A DNA stretch of 64,000 nucleotides from Tetrastigma voinierianum (taxonomy: Eukaryota > Streptophyta > Magnoliopsida > Vitales > Vitaceae): assembly GCA_016808115.1 (NCBI GenBank), contig JAEQBH010005383.1, positions 62,001-126,000 on the forward strand, written 5' to 3'. The notes under the pieces were generated by a model. That model saw nothing but the letters and a program-made list of their open reading frames with translations. It made no database searches and was not told the DNA's origin. The stretch's first letter is position 1, and each line of letters starts with the position of its first letter. Position numbers and translations under genes: made by a program. Below, in pieces: positions 11,995 to 23,391 of the stretch.

Positions 11995-12640
11995 GCAGGT
12001 TAAGCAAAAAGTGGCGATTACGCTAGATGGAGTTTACAAGTGAAGGAGGGAGATTCAAGCGACTTGAGTGTTGGCTTCATATCGGTGGTATCTGGTGTTT
12101 GGCTAATATGCGTCCATTCCCAAAGACCAAATGAGGTTAAGTTTGTGTGGACTTTAGAAATCTCGTAGCTAGCCCCCGAGGATGATTTTCCTCTCCCACA
12201 TATTGACATGTTGGTTGATAGTACTACAGGGCATGTAATGTTGACTTTTATGGATGGATTCTCTGGTTATAATCAGATTGTGATGGCTCCCGAGGGCAGG
12301 GAGAAGACATCTTTTATTACTGAGTGGGGAACCTAATGTTATAGAGTCATGTCGTTTGGGTTGAAGAACGCAGGTGCTACCTATCAGAGAGCAGCTACTA
12401 CAATGTTTCATGACATGATGCATAGGGATGTTAAGGTTTATGTGGATGATATGATTGTGAAGTCCCGTGATAGGGTAGATCACTAGGCAGCTCTAGAGCG
12501 CTTCTTCGAAAAGGATCAGATGCTTTAGATCGAGACTAAATCCCAAGAAGTGAACTTTTGGAGTGACTTCTAGGAAGCTCTTAGGCTACATGATTAGTGA
12601 GAGAGGTATCGAGGCAGATCTTGATAAGATCAGAGCTATC
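11995..12640 (+). pseudogene. Element A reverse transcriptase
   Basis: A broken palm domain is readable at 12175-12480: DDFPLPHIDMLVDS, then MDGFSGYNQI (catalytic Asp region), EKTSFITEWGT, FGLKNAGATYQRA, and YVDDMIVKSRD, the YXDD box coded near 12439-12465. Several in-frame stops occur (for example just after EWGT and after RVDH). The 11995-12175 stretch is the degraded fingers region. Sequence family and order are Tat-like gypsy. Confidence 0.85.
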
Positions 12641-13165
12641 CTTGACATGTCTCCATCATAGACCGAGACTGAGATATGGGGTTTCTTGGGTAGGTTGCAA
12701 TATATTAGAAGGTTTATTTGTTAGACTGATAAATACTTGTGAGCACATCTTGAGCTTCGGGAAGAAACAACCTAAGGTTTAGGATGATCAGTGCCAGCAG
12801 ACGTTTGAGAGGATTAGAGAGTATTTTCTTTCCCCTCCTGTTTTGGTACCTCCCATGCCTAGACGACCTCTCTTGTTATATTTGTCGGTTTTAGATATCG
12901 CTTTAAGGTGCATGCTAGCCTAGCTTGATGATTCCGATAGGGAGTGAGTTATCTATTATCTGAGCAAGAGGATGTTAGAGTATGAGACAAGGTACATTAT
13001 GATTGAGCGCTTCTGCTTATCTTTGGTTTGGGCAACTCGGAGATTGAGACATTACATGACAGCGTATTCCGTGCAGCTTGTTTCTCGTTTAGATCCTTTG
13101 AGATATATGTTTGACATACCAGTTTTAACGAGCAGACTTATGAGATGGCTTGTACTTTTGTGAGT
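12641..13165 (+). pseudogene. Element A RNase H (RT-linked, first copy)
   Basis: Broken frames read GFLGRLQYI.RF, then a FERIREYFLSPPVLVPPMP phrase, RPLLLYLSVLDIAL, YYLSKRMLEYETRY, and LALVWATRRLRHYM-like sequence in 12972-13163. These are the connection and RNase H domains ordinarily fused to gypsy RT, which remove RNA from the RNA-DNA hybrid. At least two in-frame stops are present. Confidence 0.75.
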
Positions 13166-13202
13166 TTGATGTTAGTATGTCCTCGAAGTCTATAAAGGGA
13201 GT

Positions 13203-13817
13203 GTGTTAGCGGATCACTTGGCTTCGCTTTCCCCAGTTCTTGACGGTATAGTGATTGATGATGATTTTTCGGATGAGGAGATCGTAGGGGTGACTAATTT
13301 GTTTGGTTGGCGCTTGTACTTTGATGGTGCAACTAACCATTCTAGATATGGGATATGTGTTCTATTGATTTCTCCGTATGGTGATCATATCCCGAGATCA
13401 GTTCGTTTGGCCTTTGCGGATCGTTATCCAGCCATGAACAACATTGTTGAGTATGAGGCATGTATCCTTGGGTTAGAGACTGCACTTGAGCTCGGGATTA
13501 GAAGGATGGAGATATTCGGTGATTCTAATCTAGTGATTAGACATATCCAGGTGATTGGAAGACCAAAGATGTGAAGCTTAGGCCATATCATGCTTATTTA
13601 GAGTTACTAGTAGGGAGGTTTGAGCTATTTCGCCTACCTGGGCGCGCGGAATCAGTTCACCGATGCTCTGGCTACTTTGGCTTCCATGATTGACATTCCT
13701 AAAGGTGTGGTAGTTCGCCCCCTGCTAGTTGAGACTAGAAGTGTTCCTTGTTATTGTTGCCTAATTAACGAGTTAGGGTTTGATGATGGTCTGTATTGGT
13801 ATCATGATATTTATTAG
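13203..13817 (+). pseudogene. Element A second RNase H (additional, archaeal-like type)
   Basis: In the 123-aa frame 13203-13574 the RNase H catalytic set is visible: Asp41 in YFDG, Glu83 in NNIVEYEA and Asp107 in FGDSNLV. The last acidic residue, in an FTDALATLAS phrase, falls in the next frame (13620-13817) after a short break at 13575-13619. This is a second RNase H domain after the RT-linked one. A dual RNase H is a known hallmark of the Tat lineage. All four acidic positions survive, but the frame is broken between the third and fourth. Confidence 0.8.
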
Positions 13818-15060
13818 TTTCTTAGATATGGCACATACCTTGAGGCCGTGACGGCCAAGGGCAAGAGAGCTTTGAGGCAGTTTGCCACTCGCTTTGTGAT
13901 ACATGGAGAGACATTATATAGACGTATAGCTGATGGTGTGTTATTGTTGTGCTTAGATGAGATCCGGCGGTCGGACGATGAGGTCCATGCGAGATTTATG
14001 GGCCCACGTGGGAGGGCGTATGTTGGCTCCGTAAGATTATGAGATTTGGATATTTTGGTTGACCATGGAGGCAGTTGTTATCGAGTTTGTTCGAGATATA
14101 GAGTGTCGGATGCATGGAATTTCATACCGTTCCACCATCGGAGTTGCATTCATTGACCTACGCCTTGGTCATTTCGGTCTGGGGCATAGATATTATTGGG
14201 AAGATTTCGCCGAAGTCTTCTAATGGTCATGAGTTCATTCTAGTCACTATTGATTATTTCACGAAGTGGGTGGAGGCCACTTCTTATGCAAAGCTAAATG
14301 CAGCCAAGGTGGCCACCTTTATCAGATCACATATTATCTGCAGATATGGGGTTCCTCATGAGTTGATATCGAGGATGGGGTGTGCATTTCGAAGTGAGAG
14401 GTTGACACTTTATTACAGAGATATGGCATCTAGCATCACATATCGTTTGCATATAGGCCGCAGACAAATGGGGCAATAGAGGCCGCGAACAAGAATATTA
14501 AGAGGATTCTGCGTAAGATGATTGAGACTTCTCGAGACTGGTCTGAGAAGCTTCCTTTCGCATTATGGGCCTATCACCTCACTTTTGCGCCACATGGGAG
14601 CCCGCCTTACTCTCTAGTTTTATGGAATGAGCAGTTTTCTGTTGAGATAGAGATGAGATCCTTGAGAGTAGCCCAAACGATTTCGAGAGGGGTGGTCGGT
14701 TCGGTCACGGCTTGATCAACAGCACATTGATGAGAGGAGATCGAGAGGCTGCTAACCGTGTCGGGCTTACCAAGAGGAAGATGTGCAGCTTTCAAGAGGT
14801 CAAGCCCAGACCACTAAAGCGGGGTGATTTGGTTTTAAGAGTCCTCAATGGATTAGTCGCCGACCCTAGAGGGAAGTTTAGACCCAACTGGAGCGAACCT
14901 TACATTATTAGAGAGTTGACCCCAGAAGGAGCTGCATGGTTGATGGACTTAGATGGAAACCCGATTCTCGCGCCAACTAATGTGGATCAAGCGAAAAAGT
15001 TTTATTTGAGACCTTGGTCGGGATGGGTGGCCATCATTTCGGTTAGCCATATACCTTATC
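13818..15060 (+). pseudogene. Element A integrase
   Basis: The zinc-binding N-terminus is at 13848-14100, degraded, with LATRFVIHGETLYRR-like sequence and then VHARFMGPRGR in place of the HxGxH phrase. The core is at 14114-14479: WGIDIIGKISPKSSNGHEF (first Asp), TIDYFTKWVEA, CRYGVPHELIS. The second catalytic Asp, expected directly after ELIS, is lost (reads RMG). The Glu region continues past a stop as IEAANKNIKR near 14478, and SRDWSEKLPFALWAY follows. The C-terminal domain is at 14712-15030: KPRPLKRGDLVLRVL, GKFRPNWSEPYIIREL, and LDGNPILAPTNVDQAKKFYL. This protein could not be active. Confidence 0.85.
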
Positions 15061-16479
<1,419 letters not shown>

Positions 16480-16885
16480 GGCATACCCCCTATCCATCGG
16501 GATCATTTGGATGTGTTTGTTTGTGTAGACAGATTCTTGTTGAGATGTCGAGCCATATTTTGATATTTAGGGGTTTCATCAAATCTCTATTAGATGACAT
16601 ACATGTCATACTTGGGCCTGACCCTTGTCGGCCCAGGATCATGAGAATTTGTTTGTTTCTGCATACAATTGCTATCGAGAGGATGAGTCTTGTTATGAGT
16701 TTTGGTTTCATCATGTTTTGATAGATGCCACACTAGGACCATCCTTATCTTTTCGGGGATCGTTTGGAGGTGGTCGGTTTGTCCAGACAGTTCTTATCGA
16801 GGATATGAGCCATTGTTATAACATTTTTGGACTTCACATCCATGTCTACATTCAGGATGTCATCTTGGGGCATACCCTCTAACTT
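16480..16885. repeat. Degenerate ~120-140-bp repeat, about three units
   Basis: Units contain 'GGATCATTTGG' like starts (near 16498, 16636 and 16755), then GTTTGTTT/GTCGGTTTGT, a CAGACAG or similar, and 'TCGAGGATGAG'. Identity between units is low, so the boundaries are approximate. Confidence 0.45.
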
Positions 16886-16899
16886 TGCCTTCCACTATC

Positions 16900-18250
16900 G
16901 GCGGATCGGGCTGATTGAGACTTCGTCTTCTCCATATGGGGTGTTGAACTACATCTTTCTATGGATCGAGATGTTCGAAGCTTCATCATAATCACATTTC
17001 CTAGCACCCGCGTTGGACGTTGAGACTTCGTCTTCTACATATCAGGCGTTCATACTTCACCTTTATATGGATATCATGTTTAGGACTTCATCACACCCGT
17101 ATCACATTTGCTAGCACGGCCAGTCGGACGTTCGGACCGTCTTACGCATATTAAGCATTCGGACTTCACGCTTCATATGGATAAGATGTTCGGACTTCAT
17201 CCACATCATTCGCTAGCCTGAGAAGATTAGGCGGTTCGGATTTTGTCTTCTACATATTAGGCACTTCGCCTTCATATGGATCAGATGTTCAGACTTTATC
17301 CGCATCACATTCGCTAGCAAAACAGATCAGATGTTCAGACTTCGTCTTCTACATATTAGGTGTTCAGACTTCACCTTCATATGGATCAGATGTTAAGACT
17401 TCATCTGTATCACATTTGCTAGCATCGCAGTCAGACATTCGGACTTCGTCTTCTGCATATCAGGCGTTTAGACTTCGCCTTTATATGGATCAGATGTTCA
17501 GACTTCATCTGTATCACATTTACTTCTTTCCATGTCAGACCGTTCAAACTTAGGTCCTTTGCATATTAGGCGTTCAGACTTCCCCTTCATATGGATAAGA
17601 TTTTAGACTTCATCTGTATCACATTTACTAGCACCGCAGTCAAACGTTTAGACTTCGTCTTCTGCATATCAGGCGTTCAGACTTTGCCTTTATATGGATG
17701 ACATGTTCAGACTTCATCTGTATCACATTTGCTAACACCATAGTCAGACGTTCAGAATTCATCTTCTGCATATCAGGCTTTTAGACTAGGCCTTTATATT
17801 AATCATATGTCTAAACTTCATCTGTATCACATTTGCTAGCACCGCAATTAGACGTTCAGAATTCGTCTTCTGCATATCAGGCGTTCAGACTTTGTCTTTA
17901 TATGGATCAAATGTATAGACTTCATCTATAGCACATTTTCTAGCATAAGTAGTCGGACGTTCAAGCCGTCTTACGCATATCGGTTTTAGACCGCTTTGTA
18001 TATGGATAAGATGTTCAGACTTCATCTACATCACATTCGCTAGCACAACAGATCAGATGTTCAAACTTCGTCTTTTGCATATCGAGGCATTGAACCAGCC
18101 TTTATATGGACGGATGTCAGACTTCATACGTATCACGTTCTTGCTTTCTGATTAGACTTTGGACTTGTCTTACGCATATCGGATGTTGGACTTCATCTTC
18201 TGCATATCAGACGTTCAGACTTCTTATTTACCTTATACATCTTGAATAAA
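16900..18250. repeat. ~104-bp tandem array in element A 3' UTR
   Basis: About 12-13 units follow one another. Each contains 'GTTCAGACTTCGTCTTC', then 'GCATATCAGGCGTTCAGACT', 'TATATGGATCAGATGTTC', 'AGACTTCATCTGTATCACA' and 'TTTGCTAGCACCGCAGTC'. The TCTTCTGCATAT-type landmark recurs near 17025, 17140, 17240, 17340, 17440, 17550, 17645, 17755, 17860, 17960, 18065 and 18165, giving a mean spacing near 104 bp. A sub-unit GTTCAGACTT occurs about three times per unit. At least three units carry a shared CTTACGCATAT variant. No open frame spans the array. Tandem arrays in this position are known for Tat elements and can seed satellites. Confidence 0.85.
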
Positions 18251-18800
18251 GGCGTTTAGGCTTCGCCTTTGTGTTTCCTCATTTAAGGCCAGACGTTCTG
18301 ATACCTTCACCATAGTTCAGACTATCAGATTTCATATTTATGAAATATATCATTACCCGATATTCATGGTTGTTATCATCGCACACTTTGATCACATGGT
18401 TTTTTATTTCGGTTGTCGTACTCCGCTTGCTAGCTCATGAGTTTCTCCATGACGGGTGTTGATCGCTATACAGTTCACATGACCATTCTATCACCCATAG
18501 GTCAATTGATTTTTGCTTGTTTAAGGTTTCGATATAGGTTTCACCTTTGGGAGTACCTTCTTAGAGAGAACTTGGATCTATGTCATGACTTTGCTGGGCT
18601 CCATGTTGTTTTGTCATTTTGTTGTTTGCTTTTGATGTTTTTTTTAGAACTCATTTAGTTGCTTGAGTTTGAGAGAGTTAGTGTTCTTTGTGGACACTTT
18701 TGGGGGTCTCCTTTATTATTCGATAGAGTTCATCTCATTCCTCGTTTTACACTTTCATTTGAATTCCATTGTTCACATTCATTACACTTATGAACTCTAC
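18251..18800 (+). other. Element A 3' UTR, last part
   Basis: Unique-looking T-rich sequence between the tandem array and the polypurine tract. A 73-aa frame at 18437-18658 has no recognisable motif and no support as a gene. Confidence 0.4.
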
Positions 18801-18815
18801 TAAAGAGGAGCATAT
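18800..18815 (+). other. Element A polypurine tract
   Basis: CTAAAGAGGAGCATAT lies immediately before the LTR start (TTATAGACCCC, a changed TGTAGACCCC). It places the following LTR as the 3' LTR of a plus-strand element. Confidence 0.65.
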
Positions 18816-18939
18816 TTATAGACCCCAAAATTTGTTCACACATTATTTTTATTATCATTATTAAATTTTACTTTTGATTTTGTTTTTTTATTATTACTAT
18901 TTCTTATTTTATTTTTTAGACCTCCCATTCCCACTATTC

Positions 18940-19275
18940 CCTATTTCTCTCTCCACCCATCCCTATAACCCTTGCCACATCCACCTACCCCACTCTCTCT
19001 CCCCCCTCTCTCCTTCCTCTGCTTCCCCTCCTCTCACGCCCTTCTCCTTCTTCTCCTTCCCTTCTCCTTCCTCTCCTTCCCCTCCCTCCTCTCACACCCC
19101 TCTTCTTTTCCTTCCCTTCTCTCTCCCTCTAGTCTTCTGCTCCTGTTTCTCTCCTTCCTCTTTTTTTTTTTTTTTGGCTCTCTGCTCCTCTTCTCCCCTC
19201 CCAACTGGCTGGGGGCTCTCCTCCTTCCTTCCTCTATTATTTTCTTCCACCCTAGTTTCCTCCCTTTTTTTTTTT
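18940..19275. repeat. Pyrimidine (CT) tract in A LTR
   Basis: About 335 bp almost entirely of C and T on the plus strand (with a T15 run near 19161-19175). It is pyrimidine-rich in the element's sense, opposite to the tracts in B, D, E and F. Confidence 0.8.
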
Positions 19276-19869
19276 GCTCATAATCAAAGAAATCAAAGAC
19301 AAAGATCACAAAGGTAAAAGACTCATATCTTTTTTATTTTTTATTTTATTTTATTTTCTTCTCATTTTTGTCAACACCCACTACATATTTTCTTTAGCAT
19401 AAAATTCACACATGTATGTATTTGTGGGATTTGATTTTTCTTTTATGGGTTATTATGAGATTTATATGTGCATATATGAAAAATTGTTATTGGTGAAACT
19501 TATGTGAAAAATTGTTGTTGGTGAAACTTATATAATTAGCTTGAATCTTGCATTTTTCTCTTACTTTATTGTATTTACATTTATTTTGTGATATTTATGT
19601 GTAATTATATTTTTGTGTGTTAATAGTTAACTTGAAAATTTTGTATGGACTTTAGGTTATCAAATATTAAATTAGAAGTTTTTAGATGCCAATTTATATT
19701 TTAATATATGAAATTAGTCTTGAATAATGAGAAATTAAATTTTATAATATTTGAATTTACTCTAAGTTATCATTTTTGGAATTGTTAATGGACATAATTT
19801 TTATTGAATTTAGTATGACTGCATGTTATAATTTTATTTTGAATTAGGGTTAAATTATTAAATATTCAA

Positions 19870-20360
19870 ATTAGGCTCAACCCATTAGTTTAAGCCCATT
19901 AGTCTAGGCCCATCAAATTAGGTCCATCACATTAATTTAAGCCTATTAGTCTAGGCCCATCAAATTAGGCTTATCTCCTTAGTTTAAACCCATTAGTCTA
20001 GGCCCATCACATTAATTTAAGCTCATTGCAATTACATGTCCAGGCTCGTTATTTTAAGCTATTAGTCTTAGCCCGCCAAATTAGGCTGTCCATTAGTTTA
20101 AGCCCATTAGTCTAGACTAATCAAATTGAGAACATTTCGTTAATTTAAGTACATTAGTCATCTTGTCATTAGATCCAGTAGATTAGTTTAAGCCCATTAG
20201 TTTAGGCCAAATATCTTAGATTTCATCCACGTTAGTTTAAGCTGTTAGTGCAAGCCCAATATGTAGGCCCCGATCGATTAGTTTAAAGACCCGATTTCTT
20301 AGATTTCGGCGTATTAAATACGACCAATTAGCCTAGGCCCAACATGTTAGGCCCAGTATG
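19870..20360. repeat. Degenerate tandem array rich in TGGGCC/TGGGCT motifs
   Basis: Units of roughly 45-60 bp follow the scheme TTTAAGCCCATTAGTCTAGG, CCCATCAAATTAGG. On the minus strand this gives repeated TGGGCY: five AGGCCCA (near 19906, 19952, 20000, 20335, 20349) and four AAGCCCA (near 19892, 20100, 20190, 20252). TGGGCY is the known plant site II motif bound by TCP factors. Confidence 0.7.
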
Positions 20361-20494
20361 TTACTTGTGAAACTACTTGGGCGGTAGTTGGGGTTTAAAT
20401 GCTCTGAGCCTTTAACCCTTAAACTTAGTTTACTGAACCCTTAGGTCATTCGACCAAGCCTTTGGCCACGTATTATGATCGGCTCTTTAGCCCG

Positions 20495-21085
20495 TCAAAT
20501 TTCCACCCTTAATTTATCAAATTTATCATTTTCTAAATTTTTTTTTCAATTTAATCTTAAAATTCAAGTCTTCCAAAAATTCAAGTACTAAATTTTCATT
20601 TCTCATTTTTTTATTTAAATATCCAATTTTCAAAATTCAAATTCACATTTCTCATCTTCTAAAAATTCAATTCCTTAATTTTCAATTTCATTTTTTTCTT
20701 TTCCAAGTTTTTAAATTTTTATTTTTATTTTTATTTATTTATTTACAAAATTCTCAATTTCAAAATTTCGGTGCCATAATCTGGGAATACGAAGTCTCCT
20801 AATTTCCGATTTCAAGTTTTAAAGTTTCCAATTTCAAATTTACAATTTCTCAATCCCAAAATTCAAAGTTTCATAATTTAAAAATTCAAATAGTTCAATT
20901 TCTAATTTCAAATTTCTAAATTCTAAATCTCAAATTTATAAAATTCAAGTTCTTAATTTAAAATTTCAATTTCCAAAATCTCAATTTCAGAATTCCCAAA
21001 CTTCAAATTCATTTCAAAAATTTTCAATTTCCAAAATTTCAAATTTTCAATTTTCAAAACTTCCATTTCAAATCAGTTTTCAAAA
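20495..21085. repeat. TTCAAA-type low-complexity stretch
   Basis: About 590 bp built of short words AATTTC, TTCAAA, AAATTC and TTTTCAA in irregular order with almost no G. No coding potential. Confidence 0.75.
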
Positions 21086-21115
21086 ATTTTAAACACATGA
21101 TTAATTCTATAGTTC

Positions 21116-21126
21116 CTATAAAATGG
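21116..21126 (+). promoter_or_regulatory. TATA-like box in A LTR
   Basis: CTATAAAATGG stands about 2.3 kb into the LTR and is the best TATA candidate on the sense strand. The assignment is by sequence only. Confidence 0.35.
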
Positions 21127-21492
21127 AATCTTGTGGAGTTAATTTGTGTAACATATAAATGGGTTCGTGTGGGACTCGACATCTCATGTATCCTTTTTAA
21201 CAAATAATCTGACTTCTTATCTATAACCATTTTTTTTTAATTGAATGTGAATATTCTATACTGTTGTGTTGAACTAAAATGATTTTATATTGATAGCGCT
21301 CTCGATTCGTCGCTAAGGTACACATTTCTTCGCTTTAATTTTGCTCTTTATGTGTCATCTACATGATTTATTGGTATTCGTAATTAATTGATTGATTGTC
21401 ACAGTTCCCTAAACTTGTTTAGTAGAAACTGTTTTTATACGGGCTTAAAGGGGTGCTACGGCTTACTACCATACCTTCTCGATAGGTAACAT

Positions 21493-22150
21493 TGTAGTCT
21501 CTAGAATTCTCAGAGTCAATGGATCGTCGGGGCATTCACCAGTTGGCTGCAACCTGCAAAACAAAAAAGAAGACGACGGTGGTATTCCGTCGCCCCTCCG
21601 ATGGCAAAGTTAGGCTTTTGAAGGCGAGAATCGAAGCTGCGGGTTCTCTCAATCAAGAATGTCATACCTCATCTGGTGTGATTATTTTCTCTTTTATGGA
21701 AGGAGAACGTGGATCCACCTTCTATGGAGAGTGGACGATTTCTTCCCATAAAGATAAGGGAAGGTGGCTCTCTTTTTGGGAAGGATGACTTATTCTTCTT
21801 TTTATGTAACTGCTTTCCTGAACGGGCCACTGTTAGGAGTGCTTTCCTATTCTGTTAGAGGCGAGGTGACTGATTCTTGGGAGAAGATACACTTATATAG
21901 CAGAGCCAGTGCGGTTCAGCTTCTGAGTGAGTGTGATCGGAAAAGGAAGCATCCGGGTGAAGAGGCATCTAGGCACTAAGGTGCATCGAGAGAGGAGGCA
22001 TCCGAGGTGAAAGTACGAGCTTAGGGGCGAGTGGCTCGGGCGTTCTTGGGTGCATTCACTTTCCTAAATGCAGGCGGCTTTAGGGCACAGTCCTACTCGG
22101 GGCCCTTAGGCTAGTGGTCTGTGAGGTGAGCCGGGCCAATGTTGCCCGCA
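21493..22150 (-). repeat. Element C 3' LTR
   Basis: About 658 bp. On the plus strand it starts TGTAGTCTCTAGAATTC and ends GGCCAATGTTGCCCGCA. Matched by 32518 to about 33140. The 89-aa frame at 21519-21788 (starts MDRRGIHQLA) is LTR sequence and is not a gene. A homologous, older pair of fragments occurs at 58871-59363. Confidence 0.85.
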
Positions 22151-22170
22151 ATTCCCCCTTTTTCCTACGG
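22151..22170 (-). other. Element C polypurine tract
   Basis: On the minus strand AGGAAAAAGGGGGAATT directly precedes the LTR start TGCGGGCAAC. It confirms the minus-strand orientation. Confidence 0.75.
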
Positions 22171-23391
22171 GAGGGTGTCGTCCGGTTGGAAAAAAGGAAC
22201 TTGATACATTATCATGGGGAATAGTAGATATCAATGTTGTTAATTTCAATGTGAATTTTGTAACTTTTTTGAAAGCGCATGAATCTTTATATGGTTGCTT
22301 CAGGTAATCACGAGGCCAGAGGCTGCTATAAAAACTGGGAGGTGAGGATTCGTTGTCTCTTGGGTTACCCCGTTCCTTAAATCGAGAGAAGAATGAGTGA
22401 ATGTTGAACCGGGGTAGGGGATTGAGGATGAAGGATGATTGTGATCAATTGTTGGCCAGCGCTTTCAGCATGGATGGACGAAGCGTATGGTTTGGTGGAG
22501 TTGAATTGTTGGGTGGTCTTTGGGTGGTTCAAACTTGAATGAGATCGAGGGACACCTACCTTGAATCCTAAGGATCCGGCTTCCTTGCTGGCCACTCACA
22601 TCTCTTCCTGTGACTCCTTTCTACCTTTGGTGGCTTCTTTTTGCCGGGTTAAGGTGGATGGCTTTTTTTGTTTTCTTTTTGTATTGGTGTCTTGTAAGTT
22701 ACGAATATTGAATTGGATGTATTGTAATATGATTGCTTGGTAACAAGTATCGCTATGTAATGCCGAACAACTTTTTGGTGCAATTAATAAAAAATAAGCG
22801 ATTCCTTGACGGCAGTGTGCAATATTGTGTATAGCGTATTAGACATTCTACTAATTAGAGTAGAGTTGATTATTATATAACTTATTAGAATTCGATGGGT
22901 GCACCAATTGCAGGAGTAAAGGCCCTTAGGCTTGGCCCACCTTCGTCAACTGTGCCCTAGCACTCGAAGCGTCGCAATGGTTGTAGAATCCGGACCAGGC
23001 GATTAGTCAGCCGATTGCATTAAATCGCATTTGCGAATACTGGCGTCGATATATAGATAGGCATCATTAAAGTCGTACTTTTTCCCTTTAGTGTTATTTT
23101 GGTTTATTTACTTTCCTCGGCGACCATCTGCTGCCAGGCAAAGGTGGTAACCTTGCGTTCGTTCGTGGGCCATTATTTACGACACTCGCTTTTCCATTTC
23201 GTAGGTAACCATCATCACCCCTTAGTAATGTTGGACCTTAGTGAGTATTTAGTTTCTATTGTAAAAACTGGAAGGAGGAGTGTGGTTTAAAACTTGTCGG
23301 CCCGAAGCGATCGCTACTTTCCCGGACAGGGTATGCCTTCATACCAATTGGGTATATGGCTAGAGTCTAATATTCATTTTCTCTTCTCCTT
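22171..23391. other. Element C untranslated region between 3' LTR and antisense ORF
   Basis: No coding family is recognised. The region would hold the promoter of the plus-strand antisense ORF and the 3' UTR of the minus-strand transcript; neither can be shown. Small frames at 22377-22595 and 22561-22743 lack motifs. Confidence 0.4.

Larger units (their letters stand above)
18816..21492 (+). repeat. Element A 3' LTR, left part
   Basis: The LTR starts at about 18816 after the purine tract and continues to 21492, where element C is inserted; its remainder is at about 33185-33420. The start (..TAGACCCC) and the end (GGGGTCCACA) are near-inverted copies, as expected for LTR termini. Inside are a pyrimidine tract (18940-19275), an array of TGGGCY motifs (19870-20360), a TTCAAA-rich low-complexity stretch (20495-21085) and a TATA-like CTATAAAATGG at 21116-21126. 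The 147-aa Ser/Leu/Pro-rich frame at 18874-19317 is a product of the pyrimidine tract, not a gene. Confidence 0.75.

Noticed and set aside
16900..18250. CRISPR-like array or centromere satellite
   Set aside because: Whole ~104-bp units repeat without alternating unique spacers, and the array sits inside a retrotransposon UTR; a centromere role has no support here.
18874..19317. 147-aa Ser/Leu/Pro-rich open frame
   Set aside because: Generated by the pyrimidine tract in A's LTR; the overlapping frames are equally low-complexity and no motif is present.
21519..21788. 89-aa frame MDRRGIHQLA.. as a gene
   Set aside because: It lies entirely in C's LTR and recurs in the other LTR in a different frame state.
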